A DNA stretch of 29,141 bases, taken from Bacillota bacterium. GTDB lineage: Bacteria; Bacillota; UBA4882; UBA8346. The notes under the pieces were generated by a model. The model saw only the letters and a program-made list of their open reading frames with translations. It had not been told where the DNA came from and did no database searches. The DNA lies in contig JAEXFN010000019.1 of the NCBI GenBank assembly GCA_023400055.1, positions 1 to 29,141 of the forward strand, written 5' to 3'. Of this stretch, positions 22,956-29,141 are shown piece by piece (positions within the stretch are counted from its first letter, which is position 1; each line of letters opens with the position of its first letter). The translations under genes and the position numbers were made by a program.

Positions 22956-24218
22956 ATGATGAAACGCTCTTTATTCAAGCTTGCCGTACTCGCCCTATTC
23001 TGTTTCTCGCTCATCGGTTCGCCCCTCATTTTCGGGAAAGAAACGATCTCCGTGATTGTCTCGGCCGGAGGATCGGGACGCACCTTCCAGGCCGCGGCCA
23101 ATCATTTTTCGGAAGCCACCGGAATTGACGTCAAAATGGTTCAGTACTCCTATGCCGAAGTCCGTGAAAAACAACTCCTCGAAATGTTAAGTAATACCGG
23201 CAGTCTCGATGTTATCAGTGTCGACGGGCAGATTTGGGTCGCCGAGCTAAATAACTATCTCATGCCCTTGAAACTGAAGGAGGCCGATTTGGAGCGTTTT
23301 GTCCCTTCGATGGTGGATTTCTTCCGGTATGGCAAGCAGAAAGAACTTTACGCCTTGCCCGTCCGGATCGGCGGCTGGGTCTTAATGTACCGCAAAGACT
23401 TATTCCAAAAAGCCAATCTGCAACCGCCCAAAACCTGGGACGAATTTCTGGATACCGCTAAGAAATTGACCAAAGACGGCGTCTACGGTTTTGCGCCGGC
23501 CTTGCAACAAGGCAATTTCTTGGTAGCGCAATGGACCCCTTTCCTGTACAGTTTTAACGGACATATTCTGAATAAAGCCATGACCAAGGCGGCGTTCAAC
23601 GATAAAGCCGGCCAAAAGGCCACCCAGTTCTTGGTGGATCTTTATCGCAAGCACGGCGTGGTGCCGCCCGGCGCCATCTCCTATGAGCACGACGGAGTAA
23701 TCGCCGCGATGCAGCAAGGGCTAGCGGCCATGGCGATCACCTATTCCCCCAATTTCCTGGCGATGAACGATCCCGGCAAGTCCAAAGTCGCCGGAAAGCT
23801 GGCCATTTCGGGGACCATTCCTTATGATTCGAGCACCCATCTTAAGAAAGGAATTACTGAGCTTTCGGGTTGGGGTTTTGGCGTCGCCAAAATGAGCCGT
23901 CATAAAGAGGCGGCCTTGAAGTTCATCCAATTCATCACCAGTCCCGAAGAACAGCTGCGGCTCGCCGTCGAAAATACCAATGCGCCGACTGTAAAATCGG
24001 TTTACAGCAATCCCAAGTTCCTCAACGTATTTCCGGCGGGCCCGGAACTTTTGCAAGCATTGAGCAACTCCCAGAACCGTCCGGGAGTGCCGATGTGGAC
24101 CAATATCGAAGATGAGCTGGCGGCCGAATTATCGGCGGCGGTTAACGGCGTCAAAACCGTCAAAGAAGCTTTAGCAGATGCTGAGAAAAATGTCAATCAA
24201 TTTTTGAATAAGAAATAA
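22956..24218 (+). CDS. ABC transporter extracellular sugar-binding protein 4
   Basis: A family 1 solute-binding protein of 420 residues. A signal peptide (MMKRSLFKLAVLALFCFSLI) ends near FGKE, and the cysteine in it does not sit in a lipobox. The mature protein begins TISVIVSAGGSGRTFQAAAN and has NHFSEATGIDVKMVQY, RIGGWVLMYRKDLF and KTWDEFLDTAKKL. The open frame extends 30 residues upstream, but GGGAGG lies just before the ATGATG at 22956, making this (or the second ATG at 22959) the start. It is the first gene of transporter 3 and is distinct from the other three binding proteins, so the ligand is probably different. Confidence 0.92.
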   Translation: MMKRSLFKLAVLALFCFSLIGSPLIFGKETISVIVSAGGSGRTFQAAANHFSEATGIDVKMVQYSYAEVREKQLLEMLSNTGSLDVISVDGQIWVAELNNYLMPLKLKEADLERFVPSMVDFFRYGKQKELYALPVRIGGWVLMYRKDLFQKANLQPPKTWDEFLDTAKKLTKDGVYGFAPALQQGNFLVAQWTPFLYSFNGHILNKAMTKAAFNDKAGQKATQFLVDLYRKHGVVPPGAISYEHDGVIAAMQQGLAAMAITYSPNFLAMNDPGKSKVAGKLAISGTIPYDSSTHLKKGITELSGWGFGVAKMSRHKEAALKFIQFITSPEEQLRLAVENTNAPTVKSVYSNPKFLNVFPAGPELLQALSNSQNRPGVPMWTNIEDELAAELSAAVNGVKTVKEALADAEKNVNQFLNKK

Positions 24219-24223
24219 GCCCA

Positions 24224-24251
24224 AAGCAAAGGGACGGCCGTCCCTTTGCTT
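24224..24251 (+). promoter_or_regulatory. Perfect 28-bp palindrome after binding protein 4
   Basis: From 24224 to 24251 the sequence is identical to its own reverse complement, with half-site AAGCAAAGGGACGG. As RNA it forms a stem of about 12 bp, six bases past the binding-protein stop and 44 bp before the permease. No T-run follows. This is the strongest of the four hairpins that follow binding-protein genes in the window. Confidence 0.75.
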
Positions 24252-24294
24252 CCCTCTGCTTGTCTTGCTAATTTGAATTGAGGTGTATAAATTG

Positions 24295-25218
24295 ATGCCA
24301 ACCTCTTCGCAGATGCCAAAGGCCAAATCACGTATAAAGAGCGACCGCTTTTTGTCAAAGGATAATCTCTTTGCTTACGGATTGCTGACTCCCGCCCTGT
24401 TGGTATTGATCCTGATTTTAATCTTCCCGCTCATCTATAGTTTGATCTTAAGTTTATTTCGTTTCGACATGCTTCACCCCTATCAAAATGGCTTTATCGG
24501 TTTAACAAATTACTGGAAAATTTTAAATGATTCGACCGCGCGGCAATCCTTGCTTCTGACTCTATATTTCGCGGGATGCACCGTTCTGCTGGAAGTATTC
24601 TTCGGAACAATATTCGCTTTGTTCCTGAATGTCTCCTTTTGGGGCAACCGAATCTGCCGGACCTTGATCCTGATCCCGATCATGGTTTCCGAGGTAGTCG
24701 CCGCATTAAGCTGGCGTCTTTTATACAATTCCGATCTGGGGCTGCTGAATTACCTGTTATCGCTGTTCGGCATCGCCAAACAAATCTGGCTCGGGCCGCA
24801 ATTTGCCATGTTCTCGGTAATGCTGGTCGAGATTTGGCAACATACGCCCTTCGTTACCCTGATCGTCCTGGCCGGTTTACAATCTTTGCCCAAGGACACG
24901 CTCGAGGCTTCTACGGTGGATGGGGCGAGCGGCTGGCGGCAATTTCAAGATATCGTCCTGCCCTTATTAAAACCGATCATTATGGTTGCCGCCGTATTTC
25001 GAACCATGTTCACCTTGCGGGTTTTTACGCCGGTTTGGGTGTTAACCGCCGGGGGACCGTCCGATAAGACCCTGGTCGTCGGCGTCGATATCTATCGCAC
25101 CGCTTTCCGGTATTATCAATTCGGGGAAGCCGCGGCCCTTTCTTGGCTGCTGGTTATCATGACCATCGTAATTACCATCATTTACATGCGGCTGTTCAAG
25201 CGGGAGGCGATCTCATGA
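24295..25218 (+). CDS. ABC sugar transporter permease, MalF type (transporter 3)
   Basis: A 307-residue CUT1 permease with six hydrophobic segments (first: LLTPALLVLILILIFPLIYS). The ATPase-docking loop is intact as DTLEASTVDGASGWRQFQDI followed by VLPLLKP, and VWVLTAGGPSDKTL is the usual C-terminal region. A GTG at 24283 lies too close to the ribosome binding site GAGGTG. The ATG at 24295 (or TTG at 24292) has proper spacing and is preferred. It follows binding protein 4 after the strong palindrome and overlaps the MalG-type gene by four bases. Confidence 0.92.
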   Translation: MPTSSQMPKAKSRIKSDRFLSKDNLFAYGLLTPALLVLILILIFPLIYSLILSLFRFDMLHPYQNGFIGLTNYWKILNDSTARQSLLLTLYFAGCTVLLEVFFGTIFALFLNVSFWGNRICRTLILIPIMVSEVVAALSWRLLYNSDLGLLNYLLSLFGIAKQIWLGPQFAMFSVMLVEIWQHTPFVTLIVLAGLQSLPKDTLEASTVDGASGWRQFQDIVLPLLKPIIMVAAVFRTMFTLRVFTPVWVLTAGGPSDKTLVVGVDIYRTAFRYYQFGEAAALSWLLVIMTIVITIIYMRLFKREAIS

Positions 25219-26075
25219 GCAATTCTGCAACGACTCGGCCTTTGCCTCTGAAAATCTTGTTTTGTTTCGGATTGTGTTTTATTGTGATATTCACGGTTTT
25301 GCCGCTGATATGGATATTTCTGACCAGTTTCAAGAATGACTTGGACACGCTGGCCTATCCTCCGCTGTTCATTTTTAAGCCGACCTTCAAGAACTATCTT
25401 GATCTGCTCGTTCGCGGCTTAAGAAGCGAATCCGGCGGCTCGATGCTGAAGCCGTTCTGGAACTCGGCGGTCGTTACCGTCAGCAGCACCGCCATTTCAC
25501 TAGCCATTGCCTGTCTGGCCGGCTATAGCCTGGCCCGGCTGCGTCCCAAAGGCGGGAACATCTTGATGCTCGCGATTTTGGGAGCGAGGATGCTTCCGCC
25601 CATCGTTCTGGTGATTCCGGTATTTCAAATCATGCACTCATTCCGGTTGCTCGATTCGTTAGTGGCGTTGATCGTTCCTTATACCGCCTTGAACATTCCC
25701 CTGGCTACCTGGATGATGTACAGTTTCTTTTTAGATTTGCCCTTTCAACTGGAGGAAGCGGCCATGGTCGACGGCTGTACCAAGCTCGCCGCCTTCCGGA
25801 AGATTATCCTGCCGTTGACCGCGCCCGGGCTGGCGGCTACCGCAATTTTCGGTTTCGTGCTGGCCTGGAACGATCTGATCTTTGCCTTGCCACTGACTAC
25901 ATTCCAGGCGGTCACGCTTCCGGTCATCGCCTCGCGGGTGCGCGTCGAGGAAGGAGTCCTCTGGGGTCAACTCGGCGCGGTCGCATCGATCATGACGATT
26001 CCGGTGGTCATCTTTACTTTCGCCGTCCAAAAACATATTATCAAAGGCTTGACCGCGGGTGCGGTCAAGGAGTAG
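25215..26075 (+). CDS. ABC sugar transporter permease, MalG type (transporter 3)
   Basis: A 286-residue CUT1 permease with six hydrophobic segments. The docking loop is QLEEAAMVDGCTKLAAFRKI followed by ILPLTAPG, and the C-terminus is KGLTAGAVKE. The frame is open 24 residues further upstream inside the preceding gene, but GGGAGG lies 8 bp before the ATG at 25215, whose ATGA overlaps the stop of the MalF-type gene. It completes transporter 3. As with the other two transporters, no ATPase gene follows. Confidence 0.93.
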   Translation: MSNSATTRPLPLKILFCFGLCFIVIFTVLPLIWIFLTSFKNDLDTLAYPPLFIFKPTFKNYLDLLVRGLRSESGGSMLKPFWNSAVVTVSSTAISLAIACLAGYSLARLRPKGGNILMLAILGARMLPPIVLVIPVFQIMHSFRLLDSLVALIVPYTALNIPLATWMMYSFFLDLPFQLEEAAMVDGCTKLAAFRKIILPLTAPGLAATAIFGFVLAWNDLIFALPLTTFQAVTLPVIASRVRVEEGVLWGQLGAVASIMTIPVVIFTFAVQKHIIKGLTAGAVKE

Positions 26076-26144
26076 CAACGACATTTCAGGGGATGAAATC
26101 AGGTCGTCGCCTCTAGTTGCCGCTTCTTTCGCAAACCTCTTTCC

Positions 26145-26176
26145 GGGCTGCTTCCAAATCGGGCAGCCCTTCTTTT
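26145..26176 (+). terminator. Rho-independent terminator after transporter 3
   Basis: GGGCTGC (26145-26151) pairs with GCAGCCC (26163-26169) around an 11-base loop and is followed by TTCTTTT. It lies 70 bp past the last permease gene and before yabP, so it should end the transporter 3 transcript. Confidence 0.75.
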
Positions 26177-26312
26177 GTGTCTCATACCATGCGGTTTGAG
26201 CGGCGGACCGCTGCGATGGAATTTTGCAACCCGAGGCAAGTTGAGTCGTACCGCTGCGAATGGTTGTAAATCTTGGCCGGCCCGCATAAATATTATCACG
26301 GGAGGGATCGCC

Positions 26313-26600
26313 GTGGACGAAAAGAAAAAATTACCGGAAACGCCGCATCAGCTGACCTTGAGCAACCGCAACCTGCTGGGAGTGGATGGCGTCATCAATA
26401 TGGGTAGCTTTGACGAGGATAAGATCATTCTTGAGACCTCCAAGGGCGTGCTGGAGATTAAGGGAGAACGGCTCCATGTGCAACAGCTGAACCTTGACCA
26501 GGGGAAAGTGCTGCTGGATGGCGAGTTTTACTCGTTGGCCTACGTCGGCGACGAGTTATCCAAGAAGGGCAAGGGCTTCTTCAGCAATTTAATGAAATGA
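26313..26600 (+). CDS. yabP: Sporulation protein YabP
   Basis: A 95-residue soluble protein of the YabP/YqfC family, needed for spore-coat and late sporulation events in Bacillus. Characteristic stretches are HQLTLSNRNLLGVDGVINMG, SFDEDKIILETSKGVLEIKG and ERLHVQQLNLDQGKVLLDG. The start is GTG at 26313 with GGGAGGG 7 bp upstream; the frame is open further upstream but without a ribosome binding site. In Bacillus yabP is directly followed by yabQ; here a lytic transglycosylase gene lies between them. CATAAATAT just upstream could be part of a sporulation-sigma promoter, but this is weak. Confidence 0.93.
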   Translation: MDEKKKLPETPHQLTLSNRNLLGVDGVINMGSFDEDKIILETSKGVLEIKGERLHVQQLNLDQGKVLLDGEFYSLAYVGDELSKKGKGFFSNLMK

Positions 26601-26668
26601 CCATCGTTAACAGGCCGGCGGCAGGAGTTCCGGTCCTGGCAGCGAATACATGATTTTGAGGTGACAAG

Positions 26669-27517
26669 ATGCCAGCCGTTTCCGCTGCCGCCCGGCGCCG
26701 TAAAAGGCGTTCCCGGGGGAGTTTCGTCCGGTTCTTTCTATTATTGGTCAAGTTGGTGAGCAGCCCATTCGTGCTTCTTTTGGATTCTTTCCAGGCCAAA
26801 AGAAATCTCGACCGGGGCTGGTTATTCTCTTTTTTCTTGCTGACCTCGCTGTTGATGCTCCTGACCGGGATCGGCCTGCTGATGATCGACCGGCCCGCCG
26901 ATAAAACTCTGCAAATGTTGGCCAACCCTTCCCGGAGCGAGGACCGCTTGGCCGGCGACTTTCAGCCGGTGATCGGACTGATCAATCAATATGCGGTCCA
27001 AAACAAACTCGACCCCAATCTGGTTTATTCGATCATCAAAGCCGAAAGCAACTTCAACCCCCACGCCGTCTCCAAGGCGGGCGCCCGCGGCCTGATGCAG
27101 ATCATGCCCGAGGTCTGGCGCGATTACAGCCATTCCACCTGTACCGGCGACCACGCCTATGGCGAGCCGTGCAGCGATCCGCAGAATTGTATTTACACCC
27201 CGGAAGCCAATATCCGGGTGGGAACCCGTTATTTCCGCGACTTGCTGAACCGGTTCGACGGCCGGGTCGATCTGGCGCTGGAAGCCTACAACGCCGGATT
27301 GGCCAATGTCCAGCCGGGGATGGCGCCCAAATACGCCGAGACCCGCGCCTATGTCCCGAAGATCCTGGCCGCCTGGCAGGAGCTGCGCCGGACCAGTCTG
27401 TCCGGGCAACTGCAGCTCGCCCTGTCGATGCGGGCCGGCCTGAAAATACTGTTCGGGCTGTCCTTCCTTTGCTGGCTGATTCTTTTCTGGTGGGCCAACC
27501 GCAAGCTTTTTTCCTGA
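26669..27517 (+). CDS. Membrane-anchored lytic transglycosylase (SLT domain)
   Basis: A 282-residue protein. A strongly basic N-terminus and hydrophobic stretches (about 19-38 and 51-73) anchor it; the SLT domain covers about 100-245. Motifs are YSIIKAESNFNPHAVSKAGA (catalytic Glu126), RGLMQIMPEV, NIRVGTRYFRDLLNRF and ALEAYNAG. A second membrane segment lies at about 255-277, which is unusual for this family. Between the catalytic motifs sits a cysteine-containing insert (STCTGDHAYGEPCSDPQNC). The enzyme cleaves glycan strands outside the cytoplasmic membrane. GAGGTGA precedes the ATG. Its location between yabP and yabQ suggests a sporulation role in forespore or cortex wall remodelling. Confidence 0.9.
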   Translation: MPAVSAAARRRKRRSRGSFVRFFLLLVKLVSSPFVLLLDSFQAKRNLDRGWLFSFFLLTSLLMLLTGIGLLMIDRPADKTLQMLANPSRSEDRLAGDFQPVIGLINQYAVQNKLDPNLVYSIIKAESNFNPHAVSKAGARGLMQIMPEVWRDYSHSTCTGDHAYGEPCSDPQNCIYTPEANIRVGTRYFRDLLNRFDGRVDLALEAYNAGLANVQPGMAPKYAETRAYVPKILAAWQELRRTSLSGQLQLALSMRAGLKILFGLSFLCWLILFWWANRKLFS

Positions 27518-27588
27518 CGGCTCCCCCGGCCACCGCAGCCGAATGACCGCGGCCGGTCCCGCCGGTGCTAAAAACCTCCAAGCGGGCA

Positions 27589-27611
27589 TAAGCTCTTAGG
27601 GGAGGAGCTTA
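27589..27611 (+). promoter_or_regulatory. Hairpin presenting the yabQ ribosome binding site
   Basis: TAAGCTC (27589-27595) pairs with GAGCTTA (27605-27611); the nine-base loop holds GGGGAG of the Shine-Dalgarno. The ATG follows 7 bases later. The structure could expose or limit ribosome binding. The rest of the gap from 27518 is GC-rich and shows no gene. Confidence 0.35.
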
Positions 27612-27618
27612 AACCGGG

Positions 27619-28077
27619 ATGGAATATTTGCATCTGCAATTCAGTTCGTTTCTGATTCTCTTCGCCACCGGAATGCTGCTGGGCGGATTTTTTGATTTGT
27701 ACCGGGTCTTCCGTTGCCGGATCCGCACCAACTTCTGCGTCGATTTCCTGGGCGATCTGCTCTTTTGGCTGCTGGCCCTGGTGATCACCGGCTGTTTGAT
27801 CTACTGGAGCACCTGGTTGGAATTACGGGTTTACGTTTGGCTGACGCTCCTGATCGGATTGGCCTGTTACTTTCTTTATTTCAGCGCGGCGCTGATCCCG
27901 CTCTTTCTGCGCTTCTGGCAAGGAGTCGGCTGGCTGCCGCGGCAAGTGGCCAAAGGGGCCTGGCAAGCGGGCATCCTGGGCCGCAAACTGCGATGGCTGG
28001 CCAAACGGAAAACTCCGGCCGCTCGCCAGTCTCCGGCGCCGACTGTCCCCGACCCATCCGGCAAGCCGAAGCAATAG
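27619..28077 (+). CDS. yabQ: Sporulation protein YabQ
   Basis: A 152-residue integral membrane protein. Three to four hydrophobic segments are visible (about 9-28, 44-66, 72-98). Family landmarks are the N-terminal LQFSSFLILFATGMLLGGFF, then DLYRVFR and DFLGDLLFWL. The C-terminal tail is basic and proline-rich (KRKTPAARQSPAPTVPDPSG) and should be cytoplasmic. YabQ is a forespore/mother-cell membrane protein required for normal coat and cortex formation. A GGGGAGGAG ribosome binding site lies about 11 bp upstream. The usual next gene, divIC, is absent; a Crp-fold regulator follows instead. Confidence 0.92.
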   Translation: MEYLHLQFSSFLILFATGMLLGGFFDLYRVFRCRIRTNFCVDFLGDLLFWLLALVITGCLIYWSTWLELRVYVWLTLLIGLACYFLYFSAALIPLFLRFWQGVGWLPRQVAKGAWQAGILGRKLRWLAKRKTPAARQSPAPTVPDPSGKPKQ

Positions 28078-28087
28078 CCGACGCCGC

Positions 28088-28133
28088 CGACGGGCCCGGC
28101 CCGCTCGATCCGCTGAGCCCGTCGCGCTGTTTT
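28088..28133 (+). terminator. Terminator after yabQ
   Basis: CGACGGGC (28088-28095) pairs perfectly with GCCCGTCG (28117-28124), and TTTT follows at 28130-28133. It lies 10 bp past the yabQ stop and should end the yabP-yabQ transcript. Confidence 0.6.
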
Positions 28134-28160
28134 CATTGAGACCAGACGGGTTTTTTCATG

Positions 28161-28183
28161 ATCGAAATCCGACCGATTTCGAT
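28161..28183. other. 9-bp perfect stem-loop
   Basis: ATCGAAATC pairs exactly with GATTTCGAT around a five-base loop. It lies between the yabQ terminator and the Crp-fold gene promoter, next to a T6 run at 28151-28156. The function is unknown. Confidence 0.4.
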
Positions 28184-28251
28184 GCCAGCCTTTCCGGCCA
28201 GGCAGCGGAGCCCGGCGGCAAGGATCCCGGCCCTGAAATGAAAATAAAACC

Positions 28252-28280
28252 TTTTCAAACCGTTCATTCGTTCTTATAAT
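28252..28280 (+). promoter_or_regulatory. Promoter of the Crp-fold regulator gene
   Basis: A perfect -10 TATAAT (28275-28280) lies 17 bp after TTTTCA (28252-28257), a fair -35. Transcription should start near 28287, so the ribosome binding site AGGAGG would lie at the very 5' end of the message, leaving a leader of about 16 bases. Confidence 0.5.
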
Positions 28281-28302
28281 GGTTGTAGGAGGATCCGATG
28301 CG

Positions 28303-28956
28303 ATGAACGATCTCGTGAACAATGATGCCTTTCAACAGCTGGTCAGGGATTGCCCGCCGGAGATCTACCGCCAACTGGTGATAAAACAGGTCAGAACCGG
28401 TGAAATTCTTTTCTTTCAAGGGGAGACCCCGCAAGCGGCTTATTTTATTTTGCAGGGAAACTTCAAGTCTTATCACTGCAACCCCTTGGGCGCCAAGTAT
28501 TTCATCGCCATCCTCTACCCCGGGGAGGTCCTCGGCGAAGTGGAAATCCTGGAGCGTCTGCCCTACTGCGGCACGTTGGAGGCCATCCGCGATTCAACCG
28601 TGCTCGAAATCCCCCGCGCTGTTTATCTGCAATGGGCGCATCAAGACGTCAATTTCATCCTGTATGTTTATAAACTGCTCTGCCATAAGTTTTACAGCCT
28701 GGTCAAGAAGAGCGCCGAGGATGGCTTGTATCCGTTGAAATACCGTTTGCTGAACCTGCTGGTTTATCTGCACGGCGAAGGCGGCGCCGATCCGCCGGTC
28801 CATAAGGAGCTGCTGGTGGAGACCTTGGGTGCGGCGCTGGAAAACATCGACCCCATCTTGCAGGATTTGGACGATAAAGGGATTGTGGCCTGTTCCGGCA
28901 ATGAAATCAAAGTGCTTTCGGTCGATCGCCTGAATAAGGAACTGTGGTTATCTTAA
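28303..28956 (+). CDS. Crp/Fnr-fold transcriptional regulator without canonical cNMP-binding residues
   Basis: A 217-residue protein. The N-terminal beta-roll shows KQVRTGEILFFQGETPQAAY, then FILQGNFKSYH and LYPGEVLGEVEILERLPYCG. The C-terminal winged helix spans about 155-215 (YRLLNLLVYL, then HKELLVETLGAALENIDPIL and QDLDDKGIV). In the phosphate-binding cassette the Arg-Thr/Ser that contacts cAMP is replaced by CGTLEA, so classical cAMP binding is unlikely. There is no Fnr-type N-terminal cysteine cluster. An ATG at 28279 lies inside the TATAAT box, so the ATG at 28303, 10 bp after AGGAGG, is chosen. It is monocistronic in this window and its targets are unknown. Confidence 0.87.
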   Translation: MNDLVNNDAFQQLVRDCPPEIYRQLVIKQVRTGEILFFQGETPQAAYFILQGNFKSYHCNPLGAKYFIAILYPGEVLGEVEILERLPYCGTLEAIRDSTVLEIPRAVYLQWAHQDVNFILYVYKLLCHKFYSLVKKSAEDGLYPLKYRLLNLLVYLHGEGGADPPVHKELLVETLGAALENIDPILQDLDDKGIVACSGNEIKVLSVDRLNKELWLS

Positions 28957-29020
28957 AGCCAAGAGCGTGCTTTTTCAGGTCGCCCGTAAGCTGCCGGGAA
29001 GGTTCAAAACGGCCGGAAGT

Positions 29021-29141
29021 GGTCACTCAGCAAGCTCTTTCAGTCACTCAGCAAGCTCTTTCAGTCACTCAGCAAGCTCTTTCAGTCACTCAGCAAGCTC
29101 TTTCAGTCACTCAGCAAGCTCTTTCAGTCACTCAGCAAGCT
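29021..29141. repeat. 21-bp tandem array 3, nearly identical units, cut by the window end
   Basis: Five complete 21-bp units start at 29021, 29042, 29063, 29084 and 29105, with a partial sixth from 29126 to the window edge. All share TCACTCAGCAAGCTCTTTC and are identical apart from the first base of unit 1. The array begins 64 bp after the Crp-fold stop codon and continues beyond the window. All three plus-strand frames are open and all three minus-strand frames are closed in every unit. Confidence 0.97.

Overview
The window looks like a chromosomal stretch of a spore-forming, probably diderm member of the Bacillota with mid-range GC. The evidence is yabP and yabQ (spore-coat and sporulation genes), a SpoIID-domain protein, strong AGGAGG-type ribosome binding sites on nearly every gene, and four ABC substrate-binding proteins with ordinary signal peptides and no lipobox cysteine. 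No species can be named from the sequence. I see no rRNA, tRNA, CRISPR array, prophage or transposase.

Layout. (1) 1-323 is a noncoding array of 21-bp repeats carrying consensus DnaA boxes. (2) 324-17646 is a block of 14 minus-strand genes for uptake and breakdown of an acidic sugar or uronate-type carbohydrate. In transcription order these are a glyoxylate-carboligase-like ThDP enzyme, an acid-sugar-dehydratase-like enolase-superfamily enzyme, a CUT1 ABC transporter (permease, permease, binding protein), a PL22 oligogalacturonate-lyase-like protein, an IclR regulator, a second CUT1 transporter (binding protein, permease, permease), two tandem FAD oxidoreductases, a second copy of that binding protein, and a third FAD oxidoreductase. 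(3) 17647-18228 is a regulatory region with repeated candidate operators. (4) 18229-19191 is a plus-strand SpoIID-domain lipoprotein, followed by a second, diverged 21-bp array. (5) 19871-26075 is a plus-strand unit: a SorC-type regulator with a clear promoter and operator, a double-domain cyclase-family hydrolase, a possible 322-bp miniature inverted-repeat element, and a third CUT1 transporter. (6) 26313-28956 holds yabP, a membrane lytic transglycosylase, yabQ and a Crp/Fnr-fold regulator, followed by a third 21-bp array that runs off the window.

How it fits together. Three sugar importers, all lacking their own ATPase gene, feed pathways controlled by an IclR and a SorC regulator. A lyase-like protein, a dehydratase-like enolase, an acyloin-forming ThDP enzyme and three FAD oxidoreductases suggest breakdown of plant-derived uronates or acid sugars; the substrate is inferred. 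All four binding-protein genes are followed by a strong stem-loop before the next gene, as expected if they are expressed above their downstream partners.

Most unusual is the set of three unrelated tandem arrays that share an exact 21-bp period, contain no indels, and each begin about 40-65 bp past the stop codon of a gene. The first contains consensus DnaA boxes on one face of the helix together with dense GATC sites. Many start codons were moved from the longest open frame to positions supported by a ribosome binding site.
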